A DNA stretch of 64,000 nucleotides from NCBI GenBank assembly GCA_963840805.1, contig CAWJAJ010000017.1, forward strand, positions 1,116,001 through 1,180,000. The letters run 5' to 3'. The translations under genes were made by a program, and so were the position numbers. Of the stretch, positions 50,620 to 60,080 are shown in pieces. Position 1 is the first letter of the stretch. Each line of letters starts with the position of its first letter. The notes below the pieces were generated by a model. That model was given only the letters and a program-made list of their open reading frames with translations. It did no database searches and was not told the DNA's origin. This DNA is from CADEEN01 sp963840805 (GTDB lineage Bacteria > Pseudomonadota > Gammaproteobacteria > Burkholderiales > Burkholderiaceae_C).

Positions 50620-51582
50620 ATGATCCGTCGTTTTGCATTCGGCGCCGCCGCGCTCGCCCTCACTGCCAGCGCCGCCTTCGCGCAAGCCTGGCCCGCCAAG
50701 CCCGTCACGCTCATCGTGCCGTTCCCGCCCGGCGGCACCACCGATGTGCTCGCGCGCGCGCTCGGCGAGCGCTTGCAGCAGGCGCTGGGCCAGCCGGTGA
50801 TCATCGAAAGCAAGCCCGGTGCCGGCGCGACGCTCGGCGCCGACGTGGTGGCCAAGTCCAAGGCCGACGGCTATACGCTGCTGATGGGCGCGGTGCACCA
50901 CACCATCGCCGGCAGCGTCTACAAGAAGCTGCCCTACGACTTGCAGCGAGACTTCGCCCCCATCAGCACCGTCGCGCTGGTGCCCAACGTGCTGGTGATC
51001 AACGCCGCCAACCCGGCCAGGAGCGTGGCCGAGCTGGTGGCCCAAGCCAAGGCCGAGCCGAACAAGCTCAACTACGGCTCCAATGGCAACGGCACCGCGC
51101 AGCACCTGATCGGCACGCAGTTCGAGAACCTCACCGGCACCCGGATCGGCCACATCCCGTACAAGGGCAGCGGTCCGCTGGCCACCGATCTGATCGGCGG
51201 CCAGATCACGATGTCGTTCGACACCGTGACACCGGTGCTGCCGCACATCAAGGCGGGCAAGCTGAAGGCCTTGGCGGTGACGACGGCCAGGCGCTCGTCG
51301 GCGCTGCCCGACGTACCGACGCTCGACGAAGCGGGCCTGAAGGGCTTCGACATCGGCACCTGGTTCGGCGTGCTCGCGCCGGCCGCGACGCCGAAGGACA
51401 TCGTGGCCAAGCTCAATGCCGAGATCGTCAAGATCATCCAGTCGCCCGAATTCAAGAAACGCATGGCCGAGATCGGCGCCGAGCCGATCGGCAACACGCC
51501 CGAGCAGATGGCCCAGCAGATCAAGAGCGACAGCGAGAAGTTCGCGCGCCTGGTCAAGGCCGCCAACGTGACGATCGAATAG
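50620..51582 (+). CDS. Bug family tripartite tricarboxylate transporter substrate-binding protein
   Basis: The 320-residue protein has a signal peptide (MIRRFAFGAAALALTASAAFA) and the Bug pattern: VTLIVPFPPGGTTDVLARAL, then GAGATLGADVVAKSKADGYT and LPDVPTLDEAGLKGFDIGTW. Bug proteins bind carboxylates in the periplasm and pass them to TctA/TctB. No TctA/TctB gene lies in the window. Given ttuC 29 bp upstream, tartrate or a related acid is the probable ligand. Confidence 0.94.
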   Translation: MIRRFAFGAAALALTASAAFAQAWPAKPVTLIVPFPPGGTTDVLARALGERLQQALGQPVIIESKPGAGATLGADVVAKSKADGYTLLMGAVHHTIAGSVYKKLPYDLQRDFAPISTVALVPNVLVINAANPARSVAELVAQAKAEPNKLNYGSNGNGTAQHLIGTQFENLTGTRIGHIPYKGSGPLATDLIGGQITMSFDTVTPVLPHIKAGKLKALAVTTARRSSALPDVPTLDEAGLKGFDIGTWFGVLAPAATPKDIVAKLNAEIVKIIQSPEFKKRMAEIGAEPIGNTPEQMAQQIKSDSEKFARLVKAANVTIE

Positions 51583-51651
51583 CGGACAACCCGGTGGCGT
51601 GTCGGCGCGCCAGACGCCATCATTTGCGGGTTGAGACTCGGAGACACCTCG

Positions 51652-52602
51652 ATGAAAAGCTGCAAACTGATCGCCATCCTCTCGCTCGCTGCCGCGGCGG
51701 CCGTCCAGGCCCAGCCCTGCCCGGACAAGAACCTGATGTACTGGCAGGCCTTCCCGCCCGGCGGCGAATCCGACATCTCGGCGCGCCACCAGCAGGTGGT
51801 GCTGAAGAAGAAGTGCCCGACGATCGACACCGTGGTGCAGTACAAGGCCGGTGGTGGCGGCGCGATCCTGTGGAGCTCGGCCAACACGCTGCCGGCCGAC
51901 GGCGTCAATATCTACGGCATCAACCTGCCGCACGTGGTGCTGCAGCCGCTCGAAGGCCAGGTGCAGTACAAGACCGACGATCTGACGCCGGTGTACTGGT
52001 ACCACTACACGCCCGATGCGCTGGTGGTGCCCGAGCAGAGCCCGTTCAGGACCTTTGCCGACTTCATCAAGGCGGCACAGGCCAACGTCGGCAAATTCAA
52101 TCTGGGCGGCTCGGCGTTGAATTCGGCCAACCACGCGGCGCACGAGCGGCTGAATTCGGACTTCAAGATCAAGACCACCTACGTGCCCTACAAGGGCACC
52201 GGCGACCTGGCCAACGCCGTGCTCGGCGCGCAGATCGACGGCGCGATGAGCTACACCGCGTTCGCGATCAACAACAAGACCCGCGTGCGCGCCCTGGCGG
52301 TGGCGATGAACCAGCGCCACCCGTTGCTGCCCGACGTGCCGACCTTCAAGGAGCTCGGCGTCGATTGGGTCGACGGCGCCTTCCGTGGCATCGCGGTGCC
52401 CAAGGCGACGCCGCCTGAAGCCAAGAAGCGCCTGTCGGACCTGTTCGCCGCGCTGAACGCCGACCCCGAGATGAAGGAGCTGGCGGCCAAGAGCGGATTC
52501 GAGCTGGTCAACGTCGGCCTCGACGGCATGGAGGCGTTCATGAAGGAGCGCACGAAGGGCTACACCGAGGTCGGCAAGCAGATGGGCCTGGGCAAGAAAT
52601 GA
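51652..52602 (+). CDS. Divergent Bug family substrate-binding protein
   Basis: The 316-residue protein has a signal peptide (CKLIAILSLAAAAAVQAQ) and a divergent Bug core: LMYWQAFPPGGESDISARHQ, then YKAGGGGAILWSSANTLPAD, TTYVPYKGTGDLANAVLGAQ and LLPDVPTFKELGVDWVDGAF. Bug proteins usually have VPFxPGGxxD; here the first strand reads YWQAFPPGGESD, so ligand contacts differ. It follows the first Bug gene by 69 bp. The second copy probably binds another acid. Confidence 0.88.
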   Translation: MKSCKLIAILSLAAAAAVQAQPCPDKNLMYWQAFPPGGESDISARHQQVVLKKKCPTIDTVVQYKAGGGGAILWSSANTLPADGVNIYGINLPHVVLQPLEGQVQYKTDDLTPVYWYHYTPDALVVPEQSPFRTFADFIKAAQANVGKFNLGGSALNSANHAAHERLNSDFKIKTTYVPYKGTGDLANAVLGAQIDGAMSYTAFAINNKTRVRALAVAMNQRHPLLPDVPTFKELGVDWVDGAFRGIAVPKATPPEAKKRLSDLFAALNADPEMKELAAKSGFELVNVGLDGMEAFMKERTKGYTEVGKQMGLGKK

Positions 52603-52604
52603 CG

Positions 52605-52675
52605 GCCCCAAGCTCGCTGTGCTCGCTCCCCCCGGGGGGAGCGCAGGCCGCTTGGGAGCGGCCCGGCGCTGGCCT
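52605..52675. repeat. GC-rich dispersed intergenic repeat, copy 3
   Basis: aagctcgctgtgctcgctcc leads into the palindrome cccccgggggg and a second inverted part (ggccgcttgggagcggcc). It resembles the copies at 8985 and 12654 and lies directly behind the Bug gene stop. Confidence 0.55.
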
Positions 52676-52695
52676 GCATCGCGCGGTGTCGTGAC

Positions 52696-53766
52696 ATGCA
52701 CCTGATTGCGCTGCCTCGGCTGCAGGCCGCGATGCGGCTGGTGGTGCGCGGCTTCGGCAGCAGCGAGGCCGAGGTCGAGGCCGTCGTCGACAACCTGATC
52801 GAGGCCAACCTCACCGGGCACGATTCGCACGGCATCGGCATGCTGCCGCGTTATGCCGAGGCCTACCTCGAGGGCGGCCTGAAACCCAACACGCACGTGC
52901 GCACGGTGCTCGACGGCGGTGCCATGCTGCGGCTGGACGGCAATGCGGGCTTCGGCCAGGTGGTTGGCCACGAAGCGATGGCGCTGGGCATCGAGCGCGC
53001 GCGCAGGCATGGCTGCTGCGTCGTCGCGCTGGGCAATGCGCACCACCTCGGCCGCATCGGGGCCTGGGCCGAGCAGGCGGCGGCGGCGGGACTGGTGTCG
53101 CTGCATTTCGTCAACGTCATCGCGCGCGGCATCGTCGCGCCGTTCGGCGGCTCCGACGCGCGCTTCGGCACCAACCCGTTCTGCGTCGGCGTGCCGTTCA
53201 CCGGGTGCGAGCCGGTGATCCTGGATTTCGCCACCAGCGTGATCGCGCAGGGCAAGACCCGCGTGGCGATGAACAAGGGCGAGCTGGTGCCGCCCGACCA
53301 CCTGATCGACGACCACGGCCGGCCGACGCAGGAGCCGCGCTTCGCGGTGGTGCCGCCGTTCGGCGCGCTGCTGACCTTCGGTGCGCACAAGGGCTATGGC
53401 ATGGCGCTGGTGTGCGAGCTGCTCGGCGGCGCGCTCGCCGCCGGCATGACGCAGCGCGACGACGATACCTCGCAGCGGCGCATCCTGAACGGCATGTTCA
53501 GCGTGCTCGTCGATCCGGCCGCGCTCGGCGACCGCACCGCGTTCGAGCAGGAGGCGCTGGCCTTCATCGACTGGGTCAAGGCCTCGCCGCCGCGCGAGGG
53601 CTTCGACGCGGTGCTGGTGGCCGGTGATCCCGAGCGCGCCCGCCGCGCGAAGCGCGGCGCCGAAGGGCTGCCGGTCGACGCCACCACCTGGCAGGAGATT
53701 CTCGCCGGCGCGGGCAAGCTCGGTGTCGACCCCGCGCGGGTCGATGCGGCGGCTGGCCTGGCCTGA
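52696..53766 (+). CDS. Ldh family malate/lactate-type oxidoreductase
   Basis: The 356-residue protein belongs to the LDH2/MDH2 family (ComC, YlbC, AllD): NLIEANLTGHDSHGIGMLPR at the N-terminus, GGAMLRLDGNAGFGQVVGHE, HHLGRIGAWAEQAAAAGLVS with the catalytic His, and RFGTNPFCVGVPFTG. It oxidises 2-hydroxy acids with NAD(P). Its place behind ttuC and two Bug proteins suggests a substrate such as malate, ureidoglycolate or sulfolactate-like acid; the sequence does not decide this. Confidence 0.92.
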   Translation: MHLIALPRLQAAMRLVVRGFGSSEAEVEAVVDNLIEANLTGHDSHGIGMLPRYAEAYLEGGLKPNTHVRTVLDGGAMLRLDGNAGFGQVVGHEAMALGIERARRHGCCVVALGNAHHLGRIGAWAEQAAAAGLVSLHFVNVIARGIVAPFGGSDARFGTNPFCVGVPFTGCEPVILDFATSVIAQGKTRVAMNKGELVPPDHLIDDHGRPTQEPRFAVVPPFGALLTFGAHKGYGMALVCELLGGALAAGMTQRDDDTSQRRILNGMFSVLVDPAALGDRTAFEQEALAFIDWVKASPPREGFDAVLVAGDPERARRAKRGAEGLPVDATTWQEILAGAGKLGVDPARVDAAAGLA

Positions 53767-53868
53767 CGCGACAGCAGATTTCGTTTCAACTGGATACGCC
53801 ACAGACACGTCGCGGTCACATCGCGGCGCTAGTCTTCGCCCCCTGTCCACAGAACGAGAGGTTTCGCC

Positions 53869-54279
53869 ATGCCAACGCTGCGAACCGACCCCCGTGAACA
53901 CCGGCCGGCGCATGCCGCTGCGGAACTGGCGCCGCTGGTCGCCGACCTGTTCGCCAAGGCGCCGCCACCGCAGCGTGTGCGCCTGCTCAACGGCCTGCTG
54001 CGGCCGGTTGGGCCGCTGGCCTTGGTGGCGATCGCGGCCGGCGCCTTCGCCAGCCTGCTGCCTGCCACGCGCTGGCGCGGCGCCAGCGTGACCGTCGACG
54101 ACGCGATGCGCTTCAGTGCCGGCCAGGTGCTCGAACTGGCCCGCTACGTCGAGCAGAAGAGTCCCGAATCCTTCGCCCAGTTGCCCGAGTTGCTGGGCGA
54201 CAGCCCGCTGTGGGTCGGCTCGCTCAGCGGCGCCTTGCTGCTGCTGGCGCTGCGGGCGTGGCGGCGGCGCGCCAAGTGA
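53869..54279 (+). CDS. Hypothetical membrane-anchored protein
   Basis: The 136-residue protein has two hydrophobic stretches, PVGPLALVAIAAGAFASLLP (about 47-66) and VGSLSGALLLLALRAWRRR near the C-terminus. Between them is a soluble, mostly helical part (VTVDDAMRFSAGQVLELARY). I do not recognise the family. GAGAGG lies 7-12 bp upstream of the ATG. It looks like a small inner-membrane protein with a periplasmic loop. Confidence 0.6.
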   Translation: MPTLRTDPREHRPAHAAAELAPLVADLFAKAPPPQRVRLLNGLLRPVGPLALVAIAAGAFASLLPATRWRGASVTVDDAMRFSAGQVLELARYVEQKSPESFAQLPELLGDSPLWVGSLSGALLLLALRAWRRRAK

Positions 54280-54348
54280 GGCGCAGGGGGCCCCGCCGTT
54301 CGCCGCGTCGGGCCCCGGCCATCGGCGACGATCTTCTGCGGGCCTGCG

Positions 54349-54549
54349 TCACTCGTCGAGCAGGTCGCCCTTGTAGAAGCTCCAGGCCGTGCCGTCGTGC
54401 AGGTAGAAGTGGCCATCGGCGCAGTTCTCCTTGCCAGGGAAGAACTCTCGGTAGGCCTTGGGCACCAGCCGCGCCAGCTGCGCGTCGGAGAGCAGTTCGA
54501 ATTCGTCGGGCGTGATCGCCTGGCCCACGCGCAGCCGCCGTTGTTCCAT
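54349..54549 (-). CDS. Small hypothetical protein
   Basis: The 66-residue product MEQRRLRVGQAITPDEFELL continues with LVPKAYREFFPGKENCADGH and FYLHDGTAWSFYKGDLLDE. The balanced composition and the HFYLHDGTAW motif look like a real small soluble protein, but I do not recognise a family. It lies between convergent and divergent neighbours as a single gene. Confidence 0.6.
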   Translation of the reverse strand: MEQRRLRVGQAITPDEFELLSDAQLARLVPKAYREFFPGKENCADGHFYLHDGTAWSFYKGDLLDE

Positions 54550-54596
54550 CAGCCCGGTCCTCGTTCAGTCGGGGGCCGCAATGCTACCGTTGGCGC

Positions 54597-54810
54597 ATGG
54601 CACCGCCCTCCGATCCGTCGCTGGCCAACGTCCGGGCGCTGGTCTTCGATGTCTTCGGCACGCTGGTCGATTGGCGCAGCGGCATCGCGCACGGTGCTCG
54701 CCCGGCGTACGGCCAATCGATCGATGGCGAGGCCTTCGCCGACGCGCGGCGCGGGGGACCTGTCGGTGGCCGATCTCACGATGCTGGCCGATCAGCTCGG
54801 CTGCTCGTGA
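54597..54810 (+). pseudogene. Collapsed haloacid dehalogenase (HAD type II) gene
   Basis: The first 50 codons read VRALVFDVFGTLVDWRSGIA with the nucleophile Asp in FDVFGT, then IDGEAFADARR. After a frame change the sequence jumps to GDLSVADLTMLADQLGCS and a stop, which is the C-terminal end of type II dehalogenases. About 150 residues between the two ends are missing. It follows the same pattern as the CBS remnant at 3.1 kb: both ends kept, centre lost. Confidence 0.65.
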
Positions 54811-54819
54811 GATCGCGCG

Positions 54820-56008
54820 CTACGGCCGCTTGCCGAACTGCGCCGACTCCGCCGTCCAGCGCCCGGCCTGCTCGCTCAGCGAGAAGCCCAGGCCCGGCCG
54901 GTTGGGCACGACCATCTGGCCGTCCCGGATCTCGAGCCGTTCGTTGAACATCGGCTCCAGCCACTCGAAGTGCTCGACCCACGGCTCGTGCGGGTACGCG
55001 GCCGACAGGTGCAGGTGGATTTCCATCGCGAAGTGCGGCGCCATGCGGATGCGTGCCTGGTCGGCCAGCGCCATGATCTTCAGCATCGGCGTGATGCCGC
55101 CGACGCGCGGCGCATCGGGCTGGATGAAGTCCACGCTGCGAAGGCGGATCAGCTCCCAGTGCTCGGCCACGCTGGTCAGCATCTCGCCGGTGGCGATCGG
55201 GGTGTCGAGCATCGCCGCCAGCGTGGCGTGGCCCTCGGCGTCGTAGGCGTCGAGCGGCTCCTCGATCCAGGTCAGGTTGAGCGGCTCGACCAGCTTGCCG
55301 AAGCGCTGTGCGGTGACGCGGTCCCATTGCTGGTTGGCGTCGATCATCATCTCCACACGGCCGTCGATCAGCTTGTGCACCGCGCGCACGCGCTCCAGAT
55401 CGACCATCGGGTCGGGCTGGCCGACCTTGATCTTGATGCCGCCGATGCCGCGCTCGAGCGAGGCCTCGACGTTCTTCAGCACCTCGGGCAAGCGGCATCG
55501 ACAGGTAGCCGCCCGAGGTGTTGTAGCAGCGCACGCTGTCGCGGTGCGCGCCGAGCAGCTTGGCCAGCGGCAGCTTCGCGCGCTTGGCCTTCAAGTCCCA
55601 CAGCGCGATGTCGAAGGCCGCGATGGCCTGCGTCGCCAGGCCGCTGCGGCCCACCGAGGCGCCGGCCCAGCACAGCTTGTCCCACAGCCGCGCGATGTCG
55701 TTCGGGTCTTCGCCGATCAGGTTCGGCGCGATCTCCTTGGCATGCACGAACTGCCCCGGCCCGCCGGCGCGCTTGCTGTACGAGAAGCCGATGCCGCCGT
55801 GGCCTTCCCGGGTCTGCACTTCGGCGAACAGGAAGGCGATCTCGGTCAGCGGCTTCTGCCGGCCGGTCAGCACCTTGGCGTCGCTGATCGGCGCGGCCAG
55901 CGGCAGGAACACCAGCGACAGCCCGACCCACTCGATGCGGTCGGTGCTGGCCTCGCCGGCGGCGAGGCCCGCGGCCAGTGGGTTGGCCTGAATCGATCGT
56001 GTGCTCAT
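54820..56008 (-). pseudogene. L-talarate/galactarate dehydratase (enolase superfamily), one-base frameshift
   Basis: The protein starts MSTRSIQANPLAAGLAAGEA and continues with SDAKVLTGRQKPLTEIAFLF and SVRCYNTSGGYLSM. At about 55493, CCGCTTGCCCGAG stands for CCGCTGCCCGAG. After this shift PEVLKNVEASLERGIGGIKI (catalytic KxK), MMIDANQQWDRVTAQRFG, TWIEEPLDAYDAEGHATLAA and RMAPHFAMEIHLHLSAAYPH complete a full-length mandelate-racemase-type enzyme. The match to talarate/galactarate dehydratases is close in all motifs. A sequencing indel is likely. A Bug protein and a UxuA-like gene precede it on the same strand. Confidence 0.88.
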
Positions 56009-56102
56009 TAAAGGAATGCTCGCGCCAAAGCCTGCCAGGGCAAGAAGCCAAGGACTCAAGCGGACGCCGCGGACCGGCGGAGCCGCTGCGGGGGTGGGCC
56101 AT

Positions 56103-57107
56103 CTACTCCGGCTTGATGCCCGCCGTCTTGATCACGCGTGTCCACAACTCGATCTCGCTCTTGACGAAATCGCTGTAGGCCTTGGCGCCGGGCGCCGGCA
56201 CGACGAAGCCGACCGACTCCAGCCGCTGCCTGAGTTCGGGCGAGGTCATGATCTTGCGCAGTGTTGCTTCGAGTTTGTCGACGATCGGCTGCGGCGTGCC
56301 CTTGATCGCCGACATGCCCGACCACGACAACGCCTGGAAGCCGGGGAAGCCGCTTTCGGCGATCGTCGGCACGTCCGGGTACAGCGGGTTGCGCTGCAGG
56401 CTGGTGACCGCCAGCGCGCGCAGCTTGCCGGCCTTCACGTGCTGCAGCGCCACGTCCTGGTTGATGAACATCAGCGGGATCTGGCCGCCCAGCAGGTCCG
56501 ACATCATCGGGCCGCCGCCGCGGTACGGGATGCCGACCATGAAGAAGCCGTTGCAGTCCTTCATGCCGGGCGGGCACTTGCTGGCCTCGACCTTCAGCAG
56601 CTCCATCGCCATGTGGCCCGAGGCGGCGTGCGTGAAGCCGTAGTTCAGCTTGCCCGGGTTCTTGCGCACGTACTCGACCAGCTGCTTGAAGCTCTTGAAC
56701 GGCGTGCTCGGGTGCACCACCAGCACGTTGGGGCCGGAGTGCACCTGCGCCAGGTGCACGAAGTCGCGCATCGAGTCGTACTGCAGCTTCGGATCGAGGC
56801 CGTGCGCGACGGCGCTCTGGCCGACGCCGGTCTGCACGATGGTGTAGCCGTCGGCGGGCATCTTGGCCGCGCGCAGCGTGCCGATGGTGCCGCCGGCGCC
56901 GCCGATGTTCTCGACGATGAACTGCTGGCCGAGCTCCTTGCTAAGGGCGTCGGCCACCATGCGCGCCATCACGTCGCTGGTGCCGCCGGCCGGGAACGGG
57001 CAGATCAGCTTGACCGGCTTGCTCGGCCAGACGTCCTGGGCCAGCGCCGGCGCGGTAAGGAAAGCCAGCGCGGCAGCGGCAGCGCCGAGTATCGAGCGAC
57101 GGATCAT
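56103..57107 (-). CDS. Bug family tripartite tricarboxylate transporter substrate-binding protein
   Basis: The 334-residue protein has a signal peptide (LGAAAAALAFLTAPALAQ) and the Bug pattern: VKLICPFPAGGTSDVMARMV, then GGAGGTIGTLRAAKMPADGY and LYPDVPTIAESGFPGFQALS. It includes an insertion with two Cys (ASKCPPGMKDCNGFF), which may form a disulphide over the binding site. CCAGGAGACC lies before ATG 57107. As part of a unit with talarate dehydratase and a mannonate-dehydratase-like enzyme it should bind an aldaric or uronic acid. Confidence 0.93.
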   Translation of the reverse strand: MIRRSILGAAAAALAFLTAPALAQDVWPSKPVKLICPFPAGGTSDVMARMVADALSKELGQQFIVENIGGAGGTIGTLRAAKMPADGYTIVQTGVGQSAVAHGLDPKLQYDSMRDFVHLAQVHSGPNVLVVHPSTPFKSFKQLVEYVRKNPGKLNYGFTHAASGHMAMELLKVEASKCPPGMKDCNGFFMVGIPYRGGGPMMSDLLGGQIPLMFINQDVALQHVKAGKLRALAVTSLQRNPLYPDVPTIAESGFPGFQALSWSGMSAIKGTPQPIVDKLEATLRKIMTSPELRQRLESVGFVVPAPGAKAYSDFVKSEIELWTRVIKTAGIKPE

Positions 57108-57139
57108 CGTGGTCTCCTGGTGTGATCGGGGAATGGAAA

Positions 57140-58258
57140 TCAGTGCCCGCGAGTGGACCACACGCCCGCGGCCTGCAGCAGGGCGCGGGTGTAGCCGAGC
57201 GCAAAGGCCATGAAGCGCTCGCGGCCTTCGTCGAGGTCGGACACCGGCACATGGTCGGGGCACAGCGGGCCCTGGTAGCCGCCGCGCCGGTAGGCCTGGA
57301 TGGCCTCGAACATGTCGACGTCGCCCTCGTCGGGAAACACTTCCTGGAAGTCGAGGTAGCCGCCGCGGATGTTGCGGAAGTGAACCATGAAGATGCGGCC
57401 GGTGGCCGCGAATTCCTCGATCACCGGGACCATCGCCTTGCCCGGCTCGCGGAACATCTCGGCCACCGTGCCCTGGCAGAAGTTGAGGCCGTGATTCGGG
57501 CTGCCGGACAGCGCCAGGAAGCGACGCAGGCCGTCGGCCGAGCCCATCACGTGTTCGATGCCGTTCAACCCGCCGACCGGATAGGCCGGGTCGTGCGGGT
57601 GGCAGGCCAGGCGCACGCCGGCAGCGTCGGCGGCAGGCACCAGGCCATCGACGAGGAATTCGATCGCGTCCCAGCCGGCCTGCTCGCTCACGGGGGGCAC
57701 CTCGCGCGCCAGCTTCTGGCCGCACTGCATCGCTGTTTCGGCGTCGCCGTCGGACTGGTTCGTGGGATAGCCGACGCCCCAGTACGAGTGCTTGCGGTCG
57801 GCCTCGGCCGAGTACTCGGCGTGCACGAAGCCCGAGTTCTGCGCGCCGCCGCGGCCGGGCTTCAGGCCGGTGCGCGTGATGCCCACCATCTGGACGTTGT
57901 ACTTCAGGCAGGTGATGCCGGCATCGGCCGCCACCGCGACGTTGCGGGCGAGGATGTCGCGGCTCTTCTTGGCGCCCTCCAGGTCGACCAGCGAGTCGAG
58001 CAGGATCGCGCCGACATCGAGCGCAAAGACGTCGAGCTTCAGGCCGAAGCCCTCGACCCAACGCCGGTAGTCGCGCAGCTTGGCGGCGTCCCAGGCGATG
58101 ATTGTTGAACCGGCGGCCGACCGGCCGCCGGGGCCGCCGCCGGCCGCCGACACCAGCTCGGTGCCGCGGTTGTCGAGCACGACGTGCTCGACACCGAGCT
58201 GCGTCGAAAGGCGCAGCCGGCGCTCGCTCGGATTCAGCAGTTGCTCGCTGATGTACAT
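57140..58258 (-). CDS. Mannonate dehydratase (UxuA)-like TIM-barrel enzyme
   Basis: The 372-residue protein has the UxuA metal-site pattern H-C-D-H: RLACHPHDPAYPVGG, LNFCQGTVAEMF, IFMVHFRNIRGGYLDFQEV and CPDHVPVSDLD. It also shows ITCLKYNVQMVGITRTG and WDAIEFLVDGLVPAADAAGV. Sequence outside these motifs departs from E. coli UxuA, so another sugar acid may be the substrate. It is the first gene of a minus-strand unit with a Bug protein and talarate dehydratase. ATG 58258 gives the start MYISEQLLNPSERR. Confidence 0.85.
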   Translation of the reverse strand: MYISEQLLNPSERRLRLSTQLGVEHVVLDNRGTELVSAAGGGPGGRSAAGSTIIAWDAAKLRDYRRWVEGFGLKLDVFALDVGAILLDSLVDLEGAKKSRDILARNVAVAADAGITCLKYNVQMVGITRTGLKPGRGGAQNSGFVHAEYSAEADRKHSYWGVGYPTNQSDGDAETAMQCGQKLAREVPPVSEQAGWDAIEFLVDGLVPAADAAGVRLACHPHDPAYPVGGLNGIEHVMGSADGLRRFLALSGSPNHGLNFCQGTVAEMFREPGKAMVPVIEEFAATGRIFMVHFRNIRGGYLDFQEVFPDEGDVDMFEAIQAYRRGGYQGPLCPDHVPVSDLDEGRERFMAFALGYTRALLQAAGVWSTRGH

Positions 58259-58346
58259 GCACCGCATTGTTCGGCGCTGCGCCGAAGCGGGCAACCGGCA
58301 TGCGCCTGTGGCTGCGCCAGGCCTCCCACCATCTGGGACGCGCAGC

Positions 58347-60080
58347 TCAGCGGCGCGCCTGGCGCGCGTCGGCGATCAGCGCCTGCACCATCTGGCTCGT
58401 GCGCACGTTGCGGGCTTCGCCGGGCAGGCTGTCGAGAGCGGCCTGGGCATCGGCGAGCAGGGCGCCGGCCTGGGCCGGCGTCGCCTGCGCAGTGGCCAGC
58501 AGAGCGAGCGCGAGGCCGACCTTGTGCCATTGATCGTCGGTCTGGCGGGCATGCAGTTCGCGCTGCAAGGCGAGCGCGGGTTCGGCCAGCGCGCGCGCTT
58601 CGTCGAGGCGCCCGCCGTGGGCCAGCGTGATCGCCAGCAGCGCCGCGTCGTCGGCCGCCTCGCGGCGGTTGGTGAGGGTCAGCGTGGGCAGTGACTTGCG
58701 CGCTTCGGCAACAAGGGCGAACTGGCCCTGGGCGGCGACGAAGTCCCTGGCCTGCAACTCGGCCCAGCCCAGCACCACATGCAGTCGGCGCAATTGCTCT
58801 GCCACCCGCCGCCTGTCGTAGGCATTGGTGGGCTGCAACTGCAACAGCCGCTCGCGCAGGCCTTTGGCTGCGGCACGGGCACGCGCCGGGTCACCCTGCA
58901 GCATGGCCAGCTCGACCCGGCTGGTGCTCGGCAGCGTGGGGTAAAAGGCGTGCTCGAAAGTCGCGGGCTTCAGCTCGCGCGCGAAGATCATCGAAGTGGC
59001 GCCGCGAATCGGCGAGGTACTTGTCGGCCGCCGTGGCTTGCCCGAGTTCGGCGGCGGTGAGTGCGGCCCAATAGAGGCTGCCGGACAGGTTGCCGGCGAC
59101 CCGCTGCGCTACCGCGTCATCGGCCTCCAACTCGCGGTTATCGAGATGCTTGGCCAGGCTGTCGCGCGGGCGGGCCTGATCCCACAGGGCGCCGGCCGCA
59201 CCCGTGCGCGTATTGATCAAGTTGCCTTTCGAGATCATGTTGCTCGGGTCGATGCGCGACAGCAGGGCCCAGTCGCGCGCCGCATCGTTCATCGCGGCCA
59301 GGCGGCGTGCCTGCTGCAACTCGTTCTCCGCAACTTCGGCCACGGTGCCCGAAATCAAACCACGCGCGCGCAGCGCCAGCATGTTGGTCGGCTGGCGCTC
59401 GAGCAACTGCGATGTCACGCGAAGGCCCTCATCGCCGGCACGGGTGGCGTCTGCCAGCCGACCCGTCTTGAGGTAGGCCTCCATCAACCAGGCGGTCGCG
59501 ATGCCGAAGTTGGCCATGGCATCGCCGTCGGCCTGCAGATCGTCGATGCTCCGGTAGGCCACCAACGCAGCAGGCAGCGAGGCCAGCGCGGCGTCGAACC
59601 GGTGCTGGCGCACCTGCACGAACCCGAGCTGGTTCAGTGCAGCCGCATGGGTGCGGCGCAACGCGACGCTGGCGCCGCTGGCCGCGGCCGCCGGTTCGAG
59701 CACCGCCACCGCGCGCTCGGCCGGTGGCAGCGAATCGCGGTCTTCGCCCCCTGAGTCCACCGCGCGCGACAACGCTGCCAGCCCGAGCGACAGGCCGATC
59801 GCGGTGGCCTCGCTGGCATCGCCCGCGCGCGAAGCGCATCGAGGCGCCAATGGCGGCCCCGAGCACCTTGCGCGCCTCGTCGTGCTTGCCTGGATGCGCA
59901 GCACCGCGCCGTAGCGCACCAGCGCCAGCGCGCGGTTGCGCTCGGTCTCGGGCGTGCGCAGCTCGGCGGGCAGGGCCTTGTAGTAGTCGAGCGCGCGCTT
60001 GGCCAGTTCGCCGACGATGTCGAGCCGGCCGACGGGCTCGAGCTCGAGGTAGAAATCGTCGAGCAGGTAGACGATCAAGC
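58347..60080 (-). pseudogene. TPR-like C-terminal part of the SIR2-TIR-STAND coding tract, frameshifted
   Basis: This stretch encodes helical repeats: LIVYLLDDFYLELEPVGRLD, ALDYYKALPAELRTPETERN, ALVRYGAVLRIQ, RHFDDLR and RRLHVVLGWAELQARDFVAA, ending LPGEARNVRTSQMVQALIAD. The spacing of aromatic and small residues is TPR-like. The frame changes at about 58985, 59832, 59895 and 60078, and each time the same protein continues in another frame. TPR tails of STAND proteins recognise triggers, so this would be the sensor end. Nothing upstream acts as a separate start. Confidence 0.7.

Noticed and set aside
50317..53913. Very long open frame on the minus strand opposite the tartrate/Bug/Ldh genes
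   Set aside because: It is antisense to four convincing genes, its product is Arg/His/Gln-rich with no domain, and it owes its length to high GC.
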